Shown: positions 56,152 to 64,000 of the stretch, piece after piece
How positions within the stretch are numbered: position 1 is the first letter of the stretch
How the letters are laid out: every line of letters starts with the position of its first letter
NCBI RefSeq assembly: GCF_963082655.1
Contig: NC_081556.1
Location: 158,334,328-158,398,327, forward strand
Length of the DNA stretch: 64,000 bases
Direction of reading: 5' to 3'
DNA from: Stomoxys calcitrans
Taxonomy: Eukaryota > Arthropoda > Insecta > Diptera > Muscidae
The notes under the pieces: model-generated
What the model was told of the DNA's origin: nothing
Databases searched by the model: none
What the model saw: only the letters and a program-made list of their open reading frames with translations
Translations under genes and position numbers: made by a program

Positions 56152-58337
56152 TTATTTGCTAAAATTATCAATTTGTTTTAGCACCCAACTGCGGGTACTC
56201 GAAGGACTCAAGTCCGGGGGACACATTATAACACCGGGTGTACGAAAGTTGACCGGGGGTAAAGGCAATGGCGTTGCCGGTTCCCTGTTTGACGATGTTG
56301 TACGCTTCAGTGGCATTTTGTCCAATGGAGATGGAGGAACTTTCGCCGGTTTTGGCAATAGAGGAGGATTTTGGGACATCCTTAGATTAAGCGTTAGATT
56401 TTTATCATTCCTCCCCGCATTGTCATCACTGTACACTGCGGAATCTCTAAAGTCGTTCTCGAGGCAAGCCTCCACACAGTCTTCGTAGGCGAAGTTGTCT
56501 TTGATATGGGACGAATTGAGATTTGAAGGTTTTGTATCACAAACACTATCATTGGAGGAGGTCAACGAAAAGACAGAGTCCCGCTGCAGCTGTTTGGCCT
56601 GATCAAATTTGCAGACAGCGAAGAGGGTTCTGGGATCTGCATAATCGACATGCGCCATGCGTTCACCTATGGTCTCACTGCCTTGCAAATGCAAGACGGA
56701 ATGCCTCTCTTTTTCGAATTCGGAGGAGCCACGCCTCTCCAGGCTACTGACCGAACGGCACAAAGCTGCTGAAGATGGCGAGGATGACTCTTGCACGGTC
56801 AACGTGGAATGGCTCCAAAGCCGCTTGAGAATACTTTTTGGTGTGTGTGACCTGGCTTGATTGAAGTCGGAAGTGCCATGGAAACTGGCGCTCATTAGCT
56901 GAGGTATATCCGGGGACAGATTATTTTCGGGGGGACTTTTCGAATCGATACTTTCCCTTTTCAACGTTACTGTAGACGAGGAGGAGGATGATGGAGAAGT
57001 GGCATCATTTTCCTTGGGCAATGGCTGTGACACCTCTACGTCATCAATGTGTTTTAAAACTCCCTCTGCATTGTAGACCAAGGTAACATAGTCCGATTCT
57101 GGTCTGGGCGGTGGAGACTTTTTTGGCGATTCCTTGGTTAGGTTAGCATTGTTGTTGTTGTATTGCACAGACTTTGATCTCGCCAATACGGGCGAGAATT
57201 TGTAGGGCACATGAACATTTCTCAAGAGAGTCTCATAAATAGGCTCCTCCAGAGGATGATCATTGGGGGGTTTAAGCTCCTCACCCTCCATATCGGTTTC
57301 CAAAGGCGGTGGAGACCTTGAGGGTGGTCTAGGTGGCATTTCCAGCATTCCCTCTTTGGTCCATTTAGGATCTCCAATTTTCGGAGAACCCATATTTTTA
57401 TCGAATGAGCGTTTCTTTTGCAATTTGGAACAAAGTTTGTCGAACTCCTTACTATTCTTGAGTAGGTCCAAAACAATTTGGGCATCCTGTTTGGCCTTTT
57501 CGGAGGCGGTTATGGCCAGAGTATGGGGTCTCTCTTTTTCAGTCGCATTTTTATCCTCAACCTTTTGTATCACATCGGGCAACTGCTTTGATTGTTGTTG
57601 CATATCCTCAGTGTTCTGAACGTCCTCAGGCTTGATGGGGCCTAAGATATTCTCTGAAGATTCGGTGATTTTTAAAACCGTGGTGCTCGCATCTTCGAAC
57701 TCACTAAGGGCCATGTAGAAGGTGGAGGTTTCTTTAGTCTTGGACTTTTGTTTCTTTAAGGTGGACGACATGCGTTTGGGCAAGGTTTTGAAATTTGTCA
57801 CCTCGCTCTCTGCGCTGGCACATTTAGAAGAATTCTCTTTGGTTGGATCCTGGGTAATTTTGTCCAAGTTACCCACTTGCATGCTTATGCGCGGCACCGA
57901 CTTACTGCGCTCCTTCAGTGGTTTTCCGCTGCCACCGAAACGGAACGATTTAGTTATTTGTCTGACTGACATTGATCTGATGTCCTCCTCCTTGCCATTG
58001 GTCTTGGGGCATGTACAGTTGTGTGCCTTGAGACAATTCTCATTATCACATTTTTCATCGCGCAGTCGCACCATGTCCTCCACGCCTTCTATTTCAAAAT
58101 TGGCCTGTTCGTTTATGCTTTCGGCACTTTTGGAAATTGACTTCAAGAAGTTGTGGGGCTCCTTATTGGCCGTCTCGTTGAATACCTCAATGGATGCCGC
58201 ACTCGTAATGGTCTTCCTTTTGCCCTTGGAGCGATTACGCATTTCGCTGCGCCGAAATTGGTTGCGCCGTTCCAAATAGGTGGGCGTGGAAGTGGTGTTC
58301 AAACCCCATCGCCTGTGACTCTTATCCGTGGAGCGAT
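56152..58337 (-). CDS. 3'-terminal coding exon of a large Ser/Pro-rich protein, family not recognised
   Basis: The minus-strand exon follows acceptor CCCTTTTTGTCTTTTAG and runs open for 2186 nt to TAA, encoding 727 residues after two leftover bases; earlier exons lie right of the window or were not found. The first residues are RSTDKSHRRWGLNTTS, so a start at the later TTG is not real. No folded domain is evident. Visible features, numbered within the exon, are a Cys/His cluster at about 96-109 (C, C, H, C, C), an SH3-ligand-like PPRPPSRSPPP at about 334-344, tyrosine motifs EEPIYETLL (about 363-371), SDYVTLVYN (about 414-422) and VDYADPRTL (about 563-571), a poly-Ser run near 450, and the end 'STRSWVLKQIDNFSK'. 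This suggests a cytoplasmic scaffold or regulator tail; a Rho-GEF/GAP-type protein is only a guess. Codon use and conserved-looking motifs make it a real gene. Confidence 0.85.
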
Positions 58338-58998
58338 CTAAAAGACAAAAAGGGATTACAATTAATGGAGCCTTGCATGGAAACGGGAGGGTGGGGGGTG
58401 TTTAACTAAAAAGCCAATGTTTATTTAATGCGTTCCAGTGAAAGAGATGTGCCTAAAACCCATGCTTGTGCGCTTTGCCTTGTACATCTACCCCCACATA
58501 AAAATGACCTTCTGTGTGGCTCGAGATGCACTTGTGGCTGCAATGTCTAAAAAATGGTGCGTGAGGTGCAATTTTTTTGTAAAAGCAATTTTTACTGGCA
58601 GTACTAACCCCAAAGGTGTTGTCACTTGGGATTTGTTTTTAAGTTGGTTTTGTTTTTATTTGTTTGTGTAAAATACAACTTTCGATTTCACCAATATCTG
58701 CATTTTACAATTTGTTTGGTATTTTTTTTTTTTCTAATTCACTAAAATTGAGAGAAGAAAACAATATCAGCGTGCATTAGCCATATAAAAAATTAAAAAG
58801 TGTTCATTATTTGCTAAAAAATCAACTAAAAGGAATAGCCAGTTAGACCCCAACACCGACTTGTTATCACCAATGTTTGGTTAGATATGTGAGAGATGAA
58901 GCCTGCCAAAAATAATCAACTTAGATAGTTGACTTAAAAGTTTGTAATATAAATGTTGTGTGCACTTAAATTTTTACCAAGGGTCAATCTCAAATTTG
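58338..58998 (-). other. Intron of the Ser/Pro-rich protein gene
   Basis: Upstream of the acceptor at 58339-58338. AT-rich, with no repeat until 58999. No upstream coding exon could be found on minus up to 64000. Confidence 0.6.
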
Positions 58999-61486
58999 TT
59001 ATACCCACCGCCATAGGAAGGGGGTATACAAATCTAGTCATTCCGTTTGTAACAACTCGAAATAATAGTCGAAAGACCCCATAAAGTATATATATCCTTG
59101 ATCGTCCCGACGTTCTGAGTCGATCGAGCCATGTCCGTCCGTCCGCTTGTCTGTCGAAATCACGATAGCGATCGAACACGTAGAGATAACTGCTTGAAAT
59201 TTTGCACAGATACTTAATATTGATGTAGGTCTTTGGAGATTGAAAATGAGCCCTATCGGTTTAGATTTAGATGTAGCTCCCATATAAACCGATCTCGGTG
59301 CGGTGTTATGTTAGGACTTCCAATAAATGTGCCAAGTGTGGTCCAAATCGGTCTATTACCTGATATAGCTCCAATACAAACCGATCTCCCGATTTGACTT
59401 CTTGAGTCCTTACAAGCCGCAATTTCTCTTCGATTTGGCTAGGAATACGCAGATGACTTCTAAAAACTGTGCCAAGTACGGTCTTAATCGGTCAATAACC
59501 TGATATAGCTCCCATATAAACCGATCTCCCGATTTGATTTCTTGAGCCCCTGGAAGCTGAAATTTTGTCCGATTTGGCTGAAATTTTTCCATGTAGTGTT
59601 CTGTTATGATTTCCAACAACTGTGCCAAGTGGGGTCCAAATCGGTCTATAACCTGATATAGCTCCCATATAAACCGATCTCCCGATTTGACTTCTTGAGT
59701 CCTAACAAGCCGCAATTTCTCTTCGATTTGGCTAAGAATACGCAGATGACTTCTAAAAACTGTGCCAAGTACAGTCTAAATCCGTCAATAACCTGATATA
59801 GGTCCCATATAAACCGATCTCCTGATTTGATTTCTTGAGCTCTTGCAAGCCGCACTTATTTTTTTTCGATTTGGCTTATAATATGAAATTTTGCATGTGG
59901 TGTTTTGTTATGACTTCCACCAACTATGCCTAGTACGGTCCAAATTGGTCTATAACTTGATATAGCTCCCATATAAACCGATCTTCCGATTTGACTTCTT
60001 GAGCCCCTGGAAGCCGCAATTTTGTCCGATTTGGCTGAAATTGTGCATGTAGTGTTCTGTTATGACTTCCAACAACTGTGCCTAGAAAGGTCCAAATTGG
60101 TTTATAACCTGATATTGCTCCCATATAAACCTATCTCCCGATTTGACTTCTTGAGTCCTTACAAGCCGCAATTTCTCTTCGATTTGGCTAAGAATACGCA
60201 GATGACTTCTTAAAACTGTGCCAAGTAAGGTCTAAATGGGTCAATAACCTGATATAGCTCCCATATAAACCGATCTCCTGATTTGATTTGTTGAGCCCCT
60301 AGAAACCGCAATTATTGTAGATAGTGTTTTGTTATGACTTCCAACAACTGTGCCAAGTACGGTCCAAAATCGGTCAATAACCTGATATAGCTCCTATATA
60401 AACCGATCTCCTGATGTGACTTCTGAAAGCCGCAATTTTGTCGAAAATTGCGCTGCCGCTGTTATGGGCTTAAGACCCTTAATCGACTGATCGGTCTATT
60501 TGGCTGATATATCTAAATATGGTCCGATCTGGTCCATATTCGGATCGGATTTCGGGAATCTTAATACAACTCACTATTTCAAATTTTACCCAAATCGTAT
60601 AAATAATACGCCATTTATGTGCTTAAACCCTTGATCGGCAGAACGATCTATATGGCAGCTATATAGAAATATTGTTCGATCTGGACCATATTTGAGTCGG
60701 ATGGCGGATGCCTCCAAGCAGCCCAATGTTGTAAGTTCCAGCGAAATTGGGTTATAAATGCAGCTTTTATGGGCCAAGACATTAAAGCTGGGAGCTATAT
60801 CTAGAAAAAGACTGATCTGGACTATACCGGGAGTCCTGCTACATCTCACTGTTCCAAATTTCACCGAAAACGGGTTGTAAACGACAGATCGGTCTATATG
60901 GCAACTATATCCAAATATGTTGTGATCTGGACAATATTTGGTTCGGATATCGGCGGGCCTAATAGAACTCACTGTTCAGAATTTCAGCGAAATCGGGTAA
61001 TAAATGCGCTTGTTACGGGCTTAAGACCCTAAATCAGCACATTGGTCTATATATTGGTCCCGTTTTACACCATATTCGGGTCAGATGTCGGGGCCCTTAG
61101 TACAGCCCACAGTTTCAAATTTCAGCGAAATTGGACAAAAAATGCACCTGTTATGGCCTTAAGACCCTTAGTCGCCAGATCGGCCTCTATGAAGCTACAT
61201 CCAAATTTAGTCCGATTTCGGACATGAAGATTGAACCTGCATATAAAAGAAATACGAGTCTGTGCAAAATTTCAACTCAATATATCAATTTTTAAATACT
61301 AAAACGTGACTGACAGACACACAGATGGACAGACGAACAGGCACACGGACACGGACGGTTAATTGTTTTGAAATTTTACGACTATCCCAAAGATATATAG
61401 TTTATAAGGTCGGAAATGGATATTTCGATGTGTTGTAAACGGAACGACTTAGTGAATATACCCCCAATCCTATAGTGGTGGGTATA
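58999..61486. mobile_element. Composite family A + family C element, head-out on both sides
   Basis: The left end is the A start ('TATACCCACCGCCATAGGAA', 'CCGTCCGTCCGCTTGTC'). About eight tandem A units follow to about 60440 ('GATATAGCTCCCATATAAAC', 'CGATCTCCCGATTTGACTTC'), some repeated as pairs of about 340 bp. After 'GAAAATTGCGCTGCCGC' the sequence switches to reverse family C units and ends at the C start complement ('GTAAACGGAACGACTTAGTG', 'CCTATAGTGGTGGGTATAAA'). Neither hairpin end is present. Its outer ends form an inverted repeat. Confidence 0.75.
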
Positions 61487-62034
61487 AAAATATGATATCG
61501 AGTATAATGCCTTATCGAATATTATCAGTATATGCATTATCAGTGCATATCACATGAAAAATATTTTTCATGCGAAAACTTGTCATATTTAGATTACAAT
61601 TGCGGCGCTACTGCAGCCAAAAATGTCCACGTCGGATAAAACCTGGAACTATATCTAGCTGCCATATACATATATACACCGATAGACAGACAAACGAAAG
61701 GACGGACATAGCTTAATTGAATCATAAAGTGATTCTAACTGAGTAGATAAAGCAAAGAAATTAGCTAAATTAGATCGTCAAAGTGTTTGACGAGGTGCAG
61801 TTTCCTGTTGAAATAGTTATCCCTTTAGTAGCTATCATAATTGCAACGGAAACTCTTTTAAAGCAGTATCAGCGATAAATTTTACAGTTTGAGAGAGTTA
61901 GATGTCATCTTCCTTTATTTTATGCAGTACTAGAGATCTGCTGAAAAAATTTAGATCGAAAAATATCGGGCCATTCACAATTTTCTATGTTTTTGACTTG
62001 TAAAGGCCAGAATTTAAGGCGGAAAATATTTATT
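61487..62034. other. Unassigned, with small family B trace
   Basis: 'AGCTGCCATATACATATATA' and GACAGACAAACGAAAGGACGGACAT (61658-61710) are traces of a reverse tandem-unit element. Otherwise nothing. Confidence 0.4.
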
Positions 62035-62240
62035 ATAGTCACCACCATATGATGGGGAGAATATTTTTACTCGTCTCGCCTCGAAAAATCGATTTCCAAC
62101 CCTTTTGATTTAATTTTCACATTCTAAGTCGATCAATGTGTTCGTCCGTCTGTCGTCAGCCAGACAGTTCTATAAATATATATAGCCCTGAATTGGCTTC
62201 TTGAGCATCCAGGTAACTAATTTTTATGGGATTTTACCGA
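62035..62240 (+). repeat. Family A left-end fragment
   Basis: 'GTCACCACCATATGATGGGG', 'CATTCTAAGTCGATCAATGT' and 'GTTCGTCCGTCTGTCG' fit the family A leader. Units are nearly absent. Confidence 0.6.
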
Positions 62241-62263
62241 ATTTAGTTATATAAGAAAGCTTA

Positions 62264-62480
62264 CAGTAAGCGCCAACATAAAGTGTACAAAAGCCATACT
62301 TTTACAAGTTTTGTTTTTTTTTGCAAAAACCTCACATTTGCTTTCATCACTAAATAGAACGTTTTTTCAGAAACAAAAAACTTATTTATTTTCGTATTTT
62401 GTATACGAACTAAATTTAAGGGCTGAAACTAAAACTTTTTAAATCAAATAATGTTGTACATTTAATTTTGGCGCTCACTG
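62264..62480 (-). mobile_element. Short Tc1-like derivative with TIRs and TA duplication
   Basis: The 217 bp element is flanked by TA (62262-62263 and 62481-62482). The ends CAGTAAGCGCCAACATAA and, on the other strand, CAGTGAGCGCCAAAATTA are imperfect inverted repeats of about 26 bp. Inside, on minus, a frame reads 'VLFSDESKCEVFA', the Tc1 transposase segment around the second catalytic Asp. It is an internal-deletion copy. Confidence 0.8.
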
Positions 62481-62560
62481 TATAGTCAACACACCCACCA
62501 CAACAATTAGCGCATGCCTTATTTTTACTGTGTTTTTATTTCTGGCAGTCTATATAGAAT

Positions 62561-62863
62561 TGCAAATTGCAAATTTTGCCCATGAACATTCTATTAAGGA
62601 ACAGAGGCAAACTTCTCACATATCAATGAGTGCAGTCCGATTCAAGTTTAAGCTCAATGATAAGGGGCCTCCTTTTTATAGCCGAATCCGAACGGCATGC
62701 CGCAGTGCGACACTTTTTGGAGAGAAGTTTTACCTCACAAATGTTGCCAGCATTAGGAGGGGAAATCCACCGCCGAAAATTTTTTTCTGATGGTCTCGCC
62801 AGGATTCCAACCCAGGCGTTCAGCGTCGTAGGCGGACGTGCTAACCTCTGTGCTACGGTGGCC
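62561..62863 (-). mobile_element. SINE-1, full length, well preserved
   Basis: Reverse orientation: 'TTTTGCCCATGAACATTCTA', 'GGCATGCCGCAGTGCGACAC', 'CACAAATGTTGCCAGCATTA', 'GGATTCCAACCCAGGCGTTC' and 'GCTAACCTCTGTGCTACGGT' followed by GGCC. The TTGCAAATTGCAAATTTTGC tail side marks its 3' end. Confidence 0.87.
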
Positions 62864-63161
62864 TATAGAGAATACACAAACTGATTTATTTTGAATTCTA
62901 AGCTATATTCGAAAACACTTTTCTACCCAAATAATTACCTTTGAGGACGAATGGGCATATAACATTTTTACCATTGTGGCGACACTTTACTTAGTAAATA
63001 GGTCTGTTTTAAGAATGACTGTGTAAAAGATCAAAACTCTATCAAGGGTTAATTCTTCGACCTCAAAAGGTTAACATGGGAGCTAATTGGATGCATTTGG
63101 TAAAAGGTATTTCACTTATGAAGAATACGGATATAGTTCTCCATTTATTTATTTGATATAA
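62864..63161. other. Unassigned sequence
   Basis: Nothing recognised. Confidence 0.4.
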
Positions 63162-63767
63162 AGGGTGATTTTTTTGAGGTTAGGATTTTCATGCATTAGT
63201 ATTTGACAGATCACGTGGGATTTCAGACATGGTGTCAAAGAGAAAGATGCTCAGTATGCTTTGACATTTCATCATGAATAGACTTACTAACGAGCAACGC
63301 TTGCAAATCATTGAATTTTATTACCAAAATCAGTGTTCGGTTCGAAATGTGTTCAAATTTTGACAAATTTTGTTCAGCGATGAGGCTCATTTCTGGTTGA
63401 ATGGCTACGTAAATAAGCAAAATTGCCGCATTTGGAGTGAAGAGCAACCAGAAGCCGTTCAAGAACTGCCCATGCATCCCGAAAAATGCACTGTTTGGTG
63501 TGGTTTGTACGCTGGTGGAATCATTGGACCGTATTTTTTCAAAGATGCTGTTGGACGCAACGTTACGGTGAATGAACACATTTCGAACCGAACACTGATT
63601 TTGGTAATAAAATTCAATGATTTGCAAGCGTTGCTCGTTAGTAAGTCTATTCATGATGAAATGTCAAAGCATACTGAGCATCTTTCTCTTTGACACCATG
63701 TCTGAAATCCCACGTGATCTGTCAAATACTAATGCATGAAAATCCTAACCTCAAAAAAATCACCCTT
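63162..63767 (+). mobile_element. Fold-back Tc1/mariner derivative, copy 3
   Basis: The element is 606 bp, TA-flanked (63160-63161 and 63768-63769). Arms 63162-63355 and 63573-63767 are nearly perfect complements. The centre encodes 'FSDEAHFWLNGYVNKQN', 'EKCTVWCGLYAGGIIGPYFF' on plus. It differs from copy 1 by only a few bases in the arms plus a different left junction (AAATTTTGACAAATTTTG), pointing to recent spread. Confidence 0.9.
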
Positions 63768-63823
63768 TACAATTCCTAATGATAGTATTGACTGTTTATA
63801 GAGCAGCGTTATCATTGTGGTAC

Positions 63824-64000
63824 CGACCACCATAGAGTGGGAAGTATAATAATCTATTTAATCCGTTTGTCACATCTCGAAATATTGATCTGCAAACCCA
63901 TAATGTATATACACTTGATCGTCTTGACATTCCAAGTCGATCTAGATATGTCCGTCCGTCTTATTGATTGTAGGTAGTTTTGGATATAGCTATCATACAA
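63824..64000 (+). mobile_element. Family A element, left end (runs off window)
   Basis: 'ACCGACCACCATAGAGTGGG', AAGTATAATAAT, 'TCCGTTTGTCACATCTCG' and 'ATATGTCCGTCCGTC' are the family A leader. It is cut at 64000. Confidence 0.7.

Noticed and set aside
58302..58302. Start of the Ser/Pro-rich protein at the TTG near 58302
   Set aside because: The frame continues upstream without a stop to a good splice acceptor at 58338, so this is an internal residue of a downstream exon.
59280..60440. Regular repeat array considered as a CRISPR-like array
   Set aside because: Units are 150-170 bp with no short identical repeat plus unique spacers, in a eukaryotic genome. It is a tandem-unit transposable element.
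1803..62863. SINE-1 heads considered as genuine tRNA genes
   Set aside because: Only A- and B-box words are kept. The cloverleaf pairing, length and discriminator are wrong, and all are followed by the same SINE body.

Overview
The window looks like nuclear DNA of a calyptrate fly, probably a muscid of the house fly or stable fly kind. It is AT-rich and intron-bearing, and most of it is transposon sequence: tRNA-derived SINEs, non-LTR retrotransposon pieces, mariner/Tc1 remnants and long tandem-unit elements built on 'ATAGCTSCCATATAAACCGATC'. The species is inferred from the gene and repeat style; no database was searched.

Only two protein-coding genes can be supported. Both are on the minus strand and both run off the window. 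At the left (2387-5772, possible 5' UTR to 6722) is a secreted clip-domain serine protease. Four coding exons with matching splice phases give a signal peptide, a long low-complexity region, a six-cysteine clip-like domain, the RIVGG activation site, the catalytic His and the catalytic Asp. The exons carrying the catalytic Ser lie left of base 1. At the right (56152-58337) is the 3'-terminal exon of a large Ser/Pro-rich, probably cytoplasmic protein with SH3-ligand-like and tyrosine motifs, which I do not recognise.

The roughly 50 kb between them holds no convincing protein-coding gene. It alternates between transposon-rich blocks (8.7-11.5, 13.8-19.8, 22-25.7, 28.1-29.9, 32.2-34.8, 37-40.9, 43-55.5 and 58.9-64 kb) and single-copy-looking stretches (6.7-8.7, 11.5-13.8, 20.3-21.9, 26-28.1, 29.9-32.1, 34.8-37 and 41-42.9 kb), which may be intronic or regulatory. 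At 36.0 kb a minus-strand Inr-like site has a fully matching DPE at the right spacing and a consensus splice donor 0.3 kb downstream. It could be a distant promoter of the protease gene, with a first intron of about 29 kb, but that link is inference.

The structures most worth a second look are: (i) three nearly identical fold-back Tc1/mariner derivatives with about 195-200 bp arms, each flanked by TA; (ii) tandem-unit families A, B and C, which share subterminal inverted repeats and a terminal GC hairpin and may be Helentron-like; (iii) two segments 4.6 kb apart that share two motifs at the same 100 bp spacing; and (iv) the candidate core promoter. I did not find a new multi-gene system.
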